Assembly: GCA_029204225.1 (NCBI GenBank)
Contig: CM055107.1
Span: 44,942,853 to 45,006,852 of the forward strand
Direction of reading: 5' to 3'
Source of the DNA: Diphasiastrum complanatum
Lineage: Eukaryota > Streptophyta > Lycopodiopsida > Lycopodiales > Lycopodiaceae
DNA: 64,000 nucleotides
Position numbers and translations under genes: made by a program. The notes below the pieces were generated by a model. That model did no database searches, was not told where the DNA came from, and was given only the letters and a program-made list of their open reading frames with translations. Of the stretch, positions 21,689 through 32,640 are shown piece after piece; positions within the stretch are counted from its first letter, which is position 1; every line of letters begins with the position of its first letter.

Positions 21689-22565
21689 ATGGACTCTCAA
21701 AGTAAAGCCGGTCCTATCATAGACAAGCTGAATGGACCCAATTATCATTTGTGGAAATTTAAGATGAAGACCTCCCTAATCGCCAATGAGTTGTGGGATG
21801 TTGTTAAAGGTATCGAAGTGAAACCTGAAGACAAAACAGAAGACTCAAAGTGGAAATCGAAGGATGATAAAGCTTTCAAAATTTATCCTGAATATATCAG
21901 ATACTCTAATTGAAGCTAAGACTTCAAAAGAAGTTTGGGACATCCTGAGCTTACTATATGATGTGAGAGACGTAACTACTAAGATACATCTTCAAAGAAA
22001 ATTCTTCACACTCAAGATGTCAAATGGTGATTCTCTTCATAATCATATTAACCAGTTTAAAAATCTCTTGCAACAGATGATCGTTGTCAGATCAGCCATA
22101 GAAAATTTAGACACAATTATGACATTACTTTCAAGCTTGTCCTCTACATATAAGAACTGGGTGATGATCATCACGACACACTCAGATTTAACTCTTATTA
22201 GAGTTATCACTATGTTGCTGCAAGAAGATAATTGAAGAAGTCAAGACACTTTGTCTACCTCTTTATCTCATGCTCTATATGTTAACAAGGGCTTGAAACG
22301 ACAGAAGCAAAAAAGCTCCAAGTAGTCTGCATCAAATCAAAAACATACTCAAAGTCAAGAATAATCATTAAATCCACATTCATCAAAGAAGATGTTTTGC
22401 TGGTATTGCAAACACAATAACCATGAGATCCAAGATTGCTAAATTCTCAAAGCAAAAAATGCAGCCAAGCAACCTAATCAACAAGCAAATACAGTTACAC
22501 CATCTCCTCAAGTCGAAATGGACAAAGCCGCTTTTATGGTCAAAGACAAATATGCGAATTCAAAT
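21689..22565 (+). pseudogene. Ty1/copia gag, frameshifted and truncated
   Basis: It starts at ATG 21689 (MDSQSKAGPIIDKLNGPNYH, WKFKMKTSLIANELWDVV) and shifts frame at about 21885. It continues DTLIEAKTSKEVWDILSLLY, LQRKFFTLKMSNGDSLHNHI and SSLSSTYKNWVMII (to 22235), with further stops. A zinc knuckle of the CX2CX4HX4C type (CWYCKHNNHEIQDC) is readable at about 22396-22437. Gag forms the particle that packages element RNA. The copy runs straight into a minus-strand integrase fragment at about 22565, so protease and pol are absent. It belongs with the LTR and primer site just upstream. Confidence 0.88.
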
Positions 22566-22965
22566 GATTCGTGATTTTTGGCTTCTTCCTGAGATCGTGA
22601 GGAATCTGTACATAAGCAGTACATCCAAAAACTTTTAAGTTTGATAAAGAAGGTTTGGTACCTGTCCAAACTTCGAATGGTGTTTTGTTTGAGAGACCTT
22701 TAGTAGGACATATGTTCTGAATATAGTTTGTTGTTGAAATAGCTTTAGCCTAAAAGGATTTCGAAAGTGACACATGTGATAACATGCACTTTGTCAATTC
22801 AACTAAGGTTCTACTCTTTCTCTCAGCAAGACCATTTGACTGAGGCGCATAGAAGGTAATGTATTGTTGTTCAATGTCGTTGTTAAGGCAGTACACCTTC
22901 AATTCAGTGGAGATGTATTCTCCCCCATTGTCGGACCTCAGTGCTTTGTGCCTTGAAGAATCAAT
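22565..22965 (-). pseudogene. Ty1/copia integrase fragment (inverted copy)
   Basis: The minus strand, with frame changes, shows the second half of a copia integrase: SDNGGEYIST (near 22945), NGLAERKSRTLVE, LKVFGCTAYVQIPHD and KKPKI at the low-coordinate end. The catalytic second Asp and the Glu are visible; the first Asp and zinc region are missing. It follows a minus-strand primer-binding site within a few bases, so gag, protease and the integrase N-terminus were deleted. Its LTR matches that of the plus-strand copy at 21429. Confidence 0.85.
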
Positions 22966-22977
22966 GCTCTGATACCA
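22966..22977 (-). other. Copia primer-binding site (inverted copy)
   Basis: TGGTATCAGAGC on the minus strand, perfect, directly after LTR end CCAACA. Confidence 0.85.
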
Positions 22978-23660
22978 TGTTGGAAAGAGGCGTGTGAAAA
23001 GATAGGTCGAATAGAATTGAATAAAAAAAATTCGAATGACAAGAATTAAAACTTATTGTGCGCAGTGGAATAAACTATTTTTCTCTTCCTCTATGCATGA
23101 CTACGCCTATCAATTTCAAACAAAACAATAGTGATAGAAATCACATTCAATCTTATAATAACTAACTTTGAAATTATTAGTACTACAGTGATTATGTAGC
23201 CAAACATTTAAGCTTTGAATTATCAAACAAATAAATAGTTGCAAAGAATTACAAAAATGCATACATTCTGACATGAACTTGAACACAATAAGAAGATAGT
23301 ATTGATTCAGTATGAAATTGAAACAGATGTAAATGAGTACAACAAGTTTGCGGATCGAAGCCACGTACTCTAAGCTATTTCTAAGTGACTAAATATAAGT
23401 CTGAATCAAGTGCAACTACTGATAAATAGTAAGTGCAATAGCAATCTCTAATTAACTCTAAAGAAGTGAGCTAGAATGCTCAGGAGTGTCCAAGCTCACA
23501 GGCTTGAGAGAGAATGCCAACTATTCAATACTTGATGATTGATCTTTATGCTTTTGATGTAGGAATATGAACACCTATTTATACAAAGCAATCAGGTCAT
23601 CAAATGCGTCATCTAGCTGGCTGTGATGTGCTGGCATCCATCCAGTTAGGACTTCTCAAA
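22978..23660 (-). repeat. Copia LTR (minus orientation)
   Basis: Inverted relative to 20665-21428 and clearly homologous. It has a good TATA box (TGTATAAATAGG on the minus strand, about 23585-23574). The outer boundary is uncertain by tens of bases. Confidence 0.75.
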
Positions 23661-24009
23661 ATTACTTGCTTGATGAATCAATACAAGTTGGTGTCTTTGG
23701 TCGTAAACAGTCTGTCTACAGATTTGAACATAAACTATCACTCTGTAGAAATGAACGTAAACTGTCATGTGAAAAATGAGAAAAATGAGAAGGTCTTCGC
23801 CAATGTTATTTTCTTAGCATTTTGCAAAAAAACCGAAGTGAGAGAAAAATCCCAAAAGACCACAATCCCAAAAATGCCGACACTGTGAGCTGTTTTTGAG
23901 TAGTTATGCAGACATGAAGAAATCTACAAGTCTGGATAAAAGTTGAAGGAAGATTAAAAATGTCAATTAGTCGATTAGTAGGAGAATAATTTAACAAAAT
24001 ACAGTAGCT
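23661..24009. other. No gene seen
   Basis: A 94-codon plus-strand frame (23604-23888) overlaps the LTR edge and shows no recognisable motif. Confidence 0.4.
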
Positions 24010-24190
24010 TATTGTTTTTGTATGGACAGCTGATATGTTTGATGTTTGATCATGTTCTTATTGAGTTTGCATCTCTTTCATTAAGTAGATGTTGATTTTT
24101 CTACATTGGCAACATTGGTAGGATTGATGATCTATTTCTAACCAAAGATCAGGTTATGAATTTGGATCTTAAATGATCTGAAATTCTTCA
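24010..24190 (+). repeat. Copia LTR end fragment
   Basis: It matches the LTR ends at 61790-61975 and 7330-7015 (minus): TTGATCATGTTCTTATTGAG, AGTAGATGTTGATTTTTCTA, ACCAAAGATCA and TTGGATCTTA. It ends TTCTTCACA with no primer-binding site after it, so it is a solo or truncated LTR. Confidence 0.65.
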
Positions 24191-26490
24191 CATCAATTCG
24201 ATTGGACCTCACTAGCCAATGTGATGAGGATTTTGGCTTATGATGCACCACTTTTAATTTTGCTCTCAAACAATCTAGAACATTTTTCCACTCCTCATAG
24301 GACTCGAGATGGATGTCTAGCTGCCTATCCTAACCATGCATTTTTATTTGTACAAGTCATGAGGACATTGAGGTCCAACTTCATGATGACACTTGGCATG
24401 ATTCTACTTGACTAGCTTTTGCCTACTTTCACATTGCTTTGTAAATCAAGCTATTCTAAGACATGAATTAGTTAGTGAAAATAGGCCTACAACTCACACA
24501 TGGGAACATGCTTTACACACGTGATTTAAATTTGTACATGAAAATGAAAAATAATTAGGATAAATTTTGCATATTTTTCACATTAAGTAGCATCAGCTAT
24601 TATGTAGCTAGTAATTATCTTTGAAAATTCTAGGCTAGAAAATTCTCCAACAAAATGCAATCCCAAATTCAAATTATGTTTTCATGAAAGAAACTTTCAT
24701 ATATTCCTACTTTATGATTAATTCCAAGTTTCTAATCATGGAGGGTTGTATTTTTCAATCATTTTTTCAGTAGGTGTGAAAGTTCTAAGACAAAAGTAAG
24801 GCCTGAAATTGAAGTCCTTAATGCAATCTACATTGATGTTTTGTTTTCTAGTAGCGAGCATGAATGGAGTAACATTGGACAAATAACTTTGTTGAAAAAT
24901 TATTCTAACAACTTTACCAACCTTTCTTCAAAAGAGTGTGCTTGTGTGTCCATGCACGCCCTTTTGAAAATCTTCTAGCATATCCAAACTTTGTACTACA
25001 CATGAGAAATAAATAATGGCAAATTACGATGCTCTTACATACACTTCTTTGCTTCATGCAAACATCAAGTACATAAAACACCTTGAAGGTACTTAAACAA
25101 GCACTAGTACATATAGAAAATCATAAATATGCATAGTTGTATCATAAAACAAGCATTATAAATACATATGTTCAAAAGCGTTCAAAGATGAACTAGATCT
25201 TGCTTTTTATTCCAAATACAACAAATAGAAATGAAAAGTCGATTTCAACATTAAATTACCTCCAAATTTGGAAAACAAATCTATATATAAATTTATATCC
25301 ATTATCAGAATTTATTAATCAAATCTCATAATTCATCATTTATCAATCATCCAAACTCACTTTTAATGGTATATCTTATTAAAAGGAACAAAGGCATAAA
25401 CCTTGAGAATTAAATTGCCAACGTTTCATTAGCTCTAAGACATTGACTACTAACACAAACAACTAACAACAACTACTTGAATAATCATGCACCATGGATT
25501 AAATATGGAGGTGCATCTACAAAGGTCAGATTTTTTTATTTCAAAACTCTTGGTCATAGTGAATTTTACATATGTTGGAGTTAAACTCAATACTATCTAG
25601 TTACAACATAAATGTAACATTGCATTTTAAGGGCTTTATATTCGTACAAACAACCATATATGACCTTCTTTTCTTTTATTGCCATTATAACTACCATATA
25701 AAAAATGACATTATTCACTTGAAATGGCATATACTTTGAATTTCCTATGGAGATGCATCTACATTGTACAATGTTGTCTGTCCTTTCTAAAGCTCTCAGT
25801 TCATTGTTTGCCCATTTTAGGAATTAAGCTCAATTACTTTGTATCTATGAATGCATTTTGATCCATTTCCATCCATATAATGAGTACTATCTGAAGTAAT
25901 TTGTTTGCTCTTCTTGCTCATAAAGGATTGATTGATATGGCATTGTTATAAAATATATCAATTGCGCATGTGGTTTATTTCTATGTGATCGTCATTTGTC
26001 TCTTTTTCATATCTATTATTTCCTTTATTAGATTTGTTGACTTTTTGATACAAAACTTTCATAATATATAAAATAAAAAATTAGAATATGATTTCTTGTA
26101 CTATAATCATAATGTGCATCTTAGTTTAACCAAAGAAAGATGTAGCCAGATTTGGAGCATGTAGATTCCAATATATCCCTTTTTTTTTAGCAATTTATCA
26201 TGAGAAGATAAGGGTTTCAAATATACATCACAATTTTCATAAGAACAATGCATGTATTAGCAAACATACTTAGTACTCCGTTGTGCTTAATCAATTTTAT
26301 CCTTACCATCAAATATGGCTAAAATTCTATGAGGTTGACCTTCAATCCTACTTATATGGGGAAAAAGTAGTGTACAAGAAAAACCTTTTGTAAGTTTTGG
26401 TCTCATATCACAATCATGGTTGATGTTATGTTCAGTTTTTTATTTGCAGCATAATATATGTAAGAATCATAAGCTATCCCTCGCAACCTA
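24191..26490. other. No gene seen
   Basis: Strongly AT-rich non-coding DNA without long ORFs or obvious repeats. Confidence 0.6.
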
Positions 26491-26494
26491 GTTG

Positions 26495-26662
26495 GAGAAT
26501 AATGGAGGAAAAGGGTGACTCCTACATGTTGATGGATGCCACGTTGCCTATTAGGGTTCTTTGAAGACATTACGATGTGGTGATCACCAAGAGATGGTTA
26601 AATTGGTTACCCTTTGAAAATGACACGTGGGCTTTGAATGAGCTCAACCTCATTATTTAAAT
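26495..26662 (+). pseudogene. Possible chromodomain-like scrap of a Ty3-type element
   Basis: One plus-strand frame, with one in-frame stop, reads LPIRVL, RHYDVVITKRWLNWLP, FENDTWALNELNLI and then a stop. The layout (Arg/His, short strand, TrpLeuXTrp, acidic-Asn-Asp-Thr-Trp, then Leu) recalls the C-terminal chromodomain of Ty3/gypsy integrases, usually VxWxG...EEATWE. It is short and lacks upstream integrase, so this is tentative. Confidence 0.3.
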
Positions 26663-27522
26663 GGCTTCATAGATTTATTTGAAGAAATCAAGCATGTACA
26701 AGTATACCGTAAATCAAAATTAGGGTCATGAAGCTCAACAATGAACATGAAAGCAAGCGGGAAAGACCCTAATTTCTAAAGGAAAAGTGCGGACGAAAGT
26801 GTTGTGGCTACGAGACCTACTTGAATTGACATGTCATGGGCTTCAAAAGTTAGGACTTTTGTGCTATGTTTATGCCTCATAAGTGGGTGTAACTTGTTGG
26901 CTTCAAATTGTTGGAAAAACGGCCACATTTTTCCCATGGGCTAAAATGGGATGGCAACATAATGATTATGTATAGGGTAGGGCCCGAGGGTGATTATGCC
27001 ATTTAAGGCACCCTTTAAATACACTGCAAAAAAAATTGCAGCTATTTATGTAAATTGGGTGCATTTTAAGAACTTGCATTACGACGCTCTTTCAACCCTA
27101 AGCACTTCCATGTCAATTTCAATTAGCACTTGAAATTATTGCCTTAAAGCCAAAGAAGACAAAGTAGCATTTGCTTTTGATGAATTTGGCATCATATTTT
27201 CTACAATCCAAGTTTCTTTGATTCTCTCATAGGCGAACCTCTTCGATTCAACAACTCAATTTACACCATATTGATTATGGGCTTCCACATCACCGTCGTA
27301 CTTTACAATATCTACAAAGCAAATTAGGACTATTTAGTACTACTCATGAAAAGAAATTGTCCACTTTCTTAAGGGGTTTTTATTGTCAATGATTGCTTAA
27401 TTTATATAAACATTCAATCCAAGAGCACAAAATCTATGGACCTAGTTCAATGTATTAGATTTTCTGGGATATGAGCCACCTTGAATTGACAAGTCAATTT
27501 TACGCTCATGTTGGTTATGGAC
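26663..27522. other. No gene seen
   Basis: A TATA-like TTTAAATACAC (about 27014-27024) and nearby inverted words (CTGCAAAAAAAATTGCAG) are the only signals. It could be an LTR, without proof. Confidence 0.35.
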
Positions 27523-28218
27523 TTAATCTTGCCCAAATACCCACCACCGCAATAACATTATTGTCCAGATACTGAAGGGAACAATATTGAATGCTCGCAA
27601 TAGTTGTATAGACATACTATGCAAGAGAGACAACAGCAACCAGAAAAAGACTCGTTCAATGAATTGCCAGCTGCAAGATACTTTCTGTTGAACGTGTCGC
27701 ATCTTCAGCTTATCCAGTTTGCTACTGAATAAGCTTGCAATCACGTTCGCTTGTGGGCCTGGAGCCACCACTGGACTGGAGTCAGCCATCTGTCCAGACT
27801 TTGTTGGGCGCCTTGTAGTGACATTCATTGATTTGCTTTGCAGACTGTTGACACGGTATTTGGCACCACCATCTTTGGAACGCCAGCAATCACACCACAA
27901 GTCAAACGATCCTTTTGATTGTTTGTACACCGTGAGGCTACAGCCTACATGAAGCAACATGCAAGGAGCCCGCCATGCAAAGTTGATAATTATATGGATC
28001 CTATAGCTCTTGAGAGTGAATTGCATGGAGGGCCCAAGCATCATGAGCGAATCTGCAAATCCTTTAAGATGGTGACAAATGAGTTGGGAAAGATGATGAC
28101 ATACACTTTGTATATGATAGATCTGATCTTTCTTCCAAAAATATCTCGAAGTTACGAGACTAATCCAGAGTCTGTCACAACAACAACAATCCGATTTAGT
28201 ATCTACAGAAGAAACCAA
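27523..28218 (-). CDS. Unrecognised 231-codon ORF
   Basis: This is an uninterrupted minus-strand frame in a patch of higher GC than its surroundings. The middle is basic and Ser/Pro/Arg-rich (SMNVTTRRPTKSGQMADSSP). The last 50 residues are hydrophobic and aromatic (VFFWLLLSLLHSMSIQLLRAF) and could span a membrane once or twice. The apparent start codon is not ATG-like with confidence, so it may be an internal exon. The opposite strand is also partly open. I recognise no family, and it may be chance. Confidence 0.2.
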   Translation of the reverse strand: MVSSVDTKSDCCCCDRLWISLVTSRYFWKKDQIYHIQSVCHHLSQLICHHLKGFADSLMMLGPSMQFTLKSYRIHIIINFAWRAPCMLLHVGCSLTVYKQSKGSFDLWCDCWRSKDGGAKYRVNSLQSKSMNVTTRRPTKSGQMADSSPVVAPGPQANVIASLFSSKLDKLKMRHVQQKVSCSWQFIERVFFWLLLSLLHSMSIQLLRAFNIVPFSIWTIMLLRWWVFGQD

Positions 28219-30762
28219 ATTGCCTGAACAAAAAGACTGATGGTGAAAAGATGATCAGCATGAAGGCGTGTATATCACTAGCATTCATGGACCACCATCA
28301 ATATCTGTCCAAAACTTGAATGATTGAAAAAGACTGTTAGAACCGAGAAATGTTTTTGTTGGCACCATTTCGGTTTGCTTCACTATTGGCACTATCAAAC
28401 TCTGCCACTGCTGGGGAAGGCACAAAAAGGGTTGGAGAGAGTGATCCTAAAGAAAGAAGCAATAATGGAGCTCAAATTATATAAAGCAAGTCTTTGACAA
28501 TATCTCGTACTTAATTTGACCATTTTATGATACGCTCTTTCCTGGACCCAAAATGGTTCATGATTCATGAATACTCTGATCTTAATATCTAGTACTCCCC
28601 ATATGGTGGCCATATCACAACAAGACATATCACCTAGAACCCTTATTTCAATAGTGATCTCACACACAAAACCAGATTTCCACCCAGCATAACACTCCTA
28701 AGTTTTGCCTAGACCTAATATCTTCTATTTCACCCATATTGGAAGTTGGTTGGAGAAGCCCATGAGTCAAATTCTTATTCACTAGAATATGGATCCTTTG
28801 ATGCATGCATTTTATGTTTGCGATGGTTTATATGTTTATATTGCAATTACATCAAATCATCATGTGCAATGTGTAAGAGCTAAGTTAACCACATTACTAC
28901 ATTCACTTTGGAATGCACCGGCACCGAGATTTCATTGGCCATAGTCAATAATGAAACTTGGGATTTTAGGGCGGTTTCAAACTAGCGGCACGTCCCTTTG
29001 TCTAGCTCATTCACTAGGTGCTTGGCAAGTGAGTTGACAGGCCAACCCCTTTCAAACTTGGCTGGTAAATGCTAAAGAAGGGCCACAATCTAATTGGCCA
29101 GTTTGAATCTGTGCCATACTATTGGTGCATTTTTATTTAAGTTGCCCTCAGAAACTCAATATGCCAGGCTTTGTGTAAGGTTAAAAAGGGGGCGAGACCC
29201 ATTTTTTCTCCTTGGACCAATGAGAAAACTCCACTTTGAATTTGAGACTTGCCAAGCAATGACCACAATTCTTGTCTAAATCGACTATGATAAGGACACA
29301 AAAGTTTGAGCTACAAAATCAACTAGGCCATAGACATAAAACAATCAAAAATAATTTTAATTTCTTTTCCATCATATTTTATGACTAGTAAACTTTGGGT
29401 CTACCTTCAAGATTGAGCTTAAGGCCTCGAGCACAAGCTCAAGTTGTGAGCTTGAACGTTGCCTACTTCGAGCTAAGGAACTTAATCATTTAAGCCCACA
29501 ACCTACCTTTGGAATCTAGGCCCCCAAATATTTTAGATCTTAACTCGCCATCATGTTAGGATCCCAAGGACCAAGGCCTTGTGCTCAAAGTTACATGATT
29601 TTTTACTTTAGTCTTGGGCCCAAAAAGAAAGTTATTACAAATGTAAACCTAGGGTACCAAGGCTCTTAGCTAAAAATAGATTCCTTTGAAATGAAAAAGA
29701 TATAAAACTTTTTTAATGGGCCTCCACACTTAAACACATGGTCATATTGACAAAAGCTACAAATTATTTTAAGTGCATGTTTTGAGCCCCCAACAAAAAA
29801 TGCACTAGCACATGTCAAGGCTAGCTAGATCTATTAGTTACCTAGTCCAATGCCACTCTCAATAAGCATAAGTCAGTTTCAACTGAAAAAAAAAATAGCT
29901 TTTAGGTGAGGCATGTCTCCAAGCCTAACAATCTAATGTGAGTCCAATAAATTAATAATAACATAGTTTACAAGGGGCTTTTGAAAAGGCCAACAATTTG
30001 AGATTATATTAGGCTTGGCTAAAAGTCATCTTGAAGGTGTGGTTGTCCTTCAAAGAAAGGCAAGCACAATGTCAAGTAATACTAAAACCAAAAAAAGCTT
30101 CTATTCAAAAGGTAAACTCCAACTGATAAATGTCATTGTTAAATTCCAAACAAAATTGTCCTAAAAATAAATAGAATTGTGTTTAGAAAAAGGTAAGTAT
30201 TTTGGACATAAAGACATAATGATTCAAAGTTGCCCTTCGTCCTTCCTTACATAAAACTTGCCCTTGAAATTGAATTTTATAGAGGATAGGACTTTCATGC
30301 TAGTTTCATTTTAAAATTTATAATATAAAAATCCAAGTGAAAAATTTGTAAGATTGTACCTATATACATTTTTCATATGAAATTCCAAGCAAAGCATTTA
30401 CTAAACAAGATGGATCATGGCCACTTGGATCTATAAGAATCTAGATGGATCATGGACACTCGTCCTAAGGTCTTTTTAACTTCCATCAAGCCTACAAGAC
30501 ACACATGAAGGTTGAATATTGAAATTGAAAGGTTGTAGTTAGATTGTAAAATTAGTGAAGGTGGATAAGTCTAAGCTAAAAATTGGCAACTTGGCCATTG
30601 TTCAAACTTTGGGCCAAGCTTTCCACATGGCCCATGCCAAAGAAATTATTTGAATCTTGATGTTTGTGAATCTCAAGCACCAAAATAAGAGTATCAAGTT
30701 ATCAATCTTAAACCTTTCATCAAGCCAACTTTCAACTTATTATAACTTGTACAAATGCCTTA
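28219..30762. other. No gene seen
   Basis: Non-coding, moderately AT-rich. The short ORFs present (for example 28395-28667 minus, 29094-29279 plus) have no recognisable motif. Confidence 0.55.
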
Positions 30763-31034
30763 TCTATATTAATTAAAATTATAGTGTGAGCGGGCAGCGT
30801 GAGCTGCCCGGGACCCTTTTTTTAAATTTTCCTTCGTGTTTATTTTTCGGGCGGCGATAGCGCTGCCCCATAGGCAGCCTGACCCTGCCCTGAAAAAAAA
30901 CATGAAGGTTTTTCATATTTCCTTCCTCCCCTTTTCAAATTTCCCTTCCTCCCCCTTTGCTCACCCGCCCAAAACCCTGCCCTGCCCGCCCAAAACGTCT
31001 GCCCACCCATAGACTTGCAGGCTCACATCGCTAG
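30763..31034 (+). mobile_element. Candidate miniature (non-autonomous) Helitron
   Basis: It starts TCTATATTAATTAAAATTAT after a host A (30762) and ends CTAG (31031-31034) before a host T. This fits Helitron rules (5' TC, 3' CTRR, insertion between A and T, no target duplication). The interior is GC-rich with hairpins at 30791-30810 (arms CGGGCAGC/GCTGCCCG) and 30849-30868 (GGGCGGCG/CGCTGCCC). Subterminal TGTGAGC near the 5' end is matched by GCTCACA near the 3' end. The only hairpin near the 3' end (GTCT...AGAC) is weak. No RepHel coding capacity. Proposed from terminal motifs only. Confidence 0.45.
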
Positions 31035-31650
31035 TTGAGGACATTCAAAACGAATTGTAACCCGTAAAAATGATGATTTTATACAATTAATGTCATGTAG
31101 TGTTTAACGGCCCAAAATTTCAAAGTCCTGTCAAACATGTAAAATTGACCATTGAAGGGCATGATGGGTGTCAAACTTCAAGCATATATCAATTCTAAAA
31201 TATGGGTGTGCATATCCAATGCTAAGCTAAGATGACATTCACAATCTTGTGTATTAAATGCGACATAAATCTGGTCATGAATGTGGCCTCACTTGGGTGG
31301 CATATTTAGTCATACTGGGTTTCAGCTGACTATGCTCAGTTTGTAGGCACACTTCCTTCAGGATTTGCTAGTTCCTTTAAGGTTTGCAGCCCTCCTTTGG
31401 ATGCTTGGAATGGGGTCCTTTATGTTCAAAGCTATGGGGCTGTCTAAAGGCTTCAAGGTGCATTTGTGGAGCTTCTACAATCATTTGTGAAAACTTATCG
31501 TTTGACAACATCATTCTATCCAGTAGCTCTATTTTAAAGAGTGAGACAGAAGATCCTCCACCATGCTATCTTAGGAGGAAGAATCATTTGCTCTACCTGT
31601 GCAGAATTTGCCTGCAATGTTATGTTATGCTCCTAAGCAAACGCTAAGGC
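31035..31650. other. No gene seen
   Basis: An 87-codon plus-strand ORF (31384-31647) is Cys-rich but shows no recognisable domain. Confidence 0.4.
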
Positions 31651-31704
31651 AACAGTCATTTGCTACCATAGCTTTCTAACAGTCATTTGCTACCATAGCT
31701 TTCT
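31651..31704. repeat. 27-bp direct repeat, two units
   Basis: AACAGTCATTTGCTACCATA followed by GCTTTCT occurs twice in tandem. The word CTACCAT recurs to 31835, partly inverted (CTACCATGCCAGGCCCTGAT against GCATGGCAGGG). Confidence 0.9.
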
Positions 31705-32017
31705 TGCAATGCTATGGAAGTTGCTCATTGGTATGCTACCATGCCAGGCCCTGATCGCTAGCGATTGATGAGAAAAGGCGAAAAAGATTTGCCCTATGGC
31801 GGGGAAAATTTATTTTGCCCCGCTGTGGTAGTGCATACCATAGCATGGCAGGGCAAAGAATTCCCTGATCGCCAGCTAGAAATGAGACAACGTTTGAGAA
31901 ATAGAACTCTGAGTATTCATTTTAGCGCATCTGTCTATCAAAGAAGGCGTAGCTTCGGACATGAAGAAGTGCAGATTCATCACGAAATTATTTAAAACAT
32001 TACTACGTCTGTGCAAG
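31705..32017. other. No certain gene; imperfect inverted repeat
   Basis: GATCGCTAGCGAT (31755-31767) is palindromic. GCATGGCAGGGCA...CCCTGATCG (31843-31870) partly mirrors and repeats 31730-31760. A 76-codon ORF (31765-31995) overlaps it without known motif. Confidence 0.4.
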
Positions 32018-32115
32018 GTCTTCATCAAATAGCCTAACACATCTATGCTAACACGTCTTCATCAAATAGCCTAACACATCTATGCTAACAGGTCTTCATC
32101 AGGCTGCCTAACGCA
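32018..32115. repeat. 37-bp tandem repeat, about 2.6 units
   Basis: Units begin GTCTTCATCAAATAGCCTAA at 32018 and 32055; a third, diverged unit starts at 32092 (GTCTTCATCAGGCTGCCTAA). Confidence 0.95.
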
Positions 32116-32568
32116 TCTTGATATTATCTTAGCAAGGCCTTCGTGAATTTGTTATACCTGATTTGTTACAAAACATTTTGATCTCAAATTTTTGAAGCAA
32201 AGCAGACACAGCTCAGGACATGAAGTGGTGCAGATGGAAACTGGTGGCAATAGATTGTTTGTTGAATGACAAGAAAAAGATTATTCAAAATACTGCTACT
32301 TCTGTGCTAAGATCCTGATTCCATGTGTCATAACTCTTGACATTATCTTAGCAAGGCCGCCTTAGACTCTATCGTAACTCTTGGGCAAAACAAATTTGCC
32401 CTAACTCATTGTTGTTGAACGGCTTGTAAGATGCAGCAAGTCCATCAGCTTGGGGCTCACAACATGCTAATTGTATGCTTAAATTTGTAGTAGAATGCGC
32501 AATATAAAACATAAATGGAGCAACTAAAATGATCGATACAATTACATAATCAATACTTGATGAAAGCA
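32116..32568. other. No gene seen
   Basis: Mixed-composition DNA. The word CTTAGCAAGGCC(T/G) occurs twice (about 32130 and 32349), suggesting a further old duplication. Confidence 0.4.
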
Positions 32569-32640
32569 CATAGAAGAGAGCTTATAGTCGGGATCGTCAC
32601 TACACCAATTTCATCATAGAAGAGAGCTTATAGTCGGGAT
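32569..32640. repeat. 26-bp direct repeat, two units 46 bp apart
   Basis: CATAGAAGAGAGCTTATAGT followed by CGGGAT occurs at 32569 and 32615. Confidence 0.9.
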
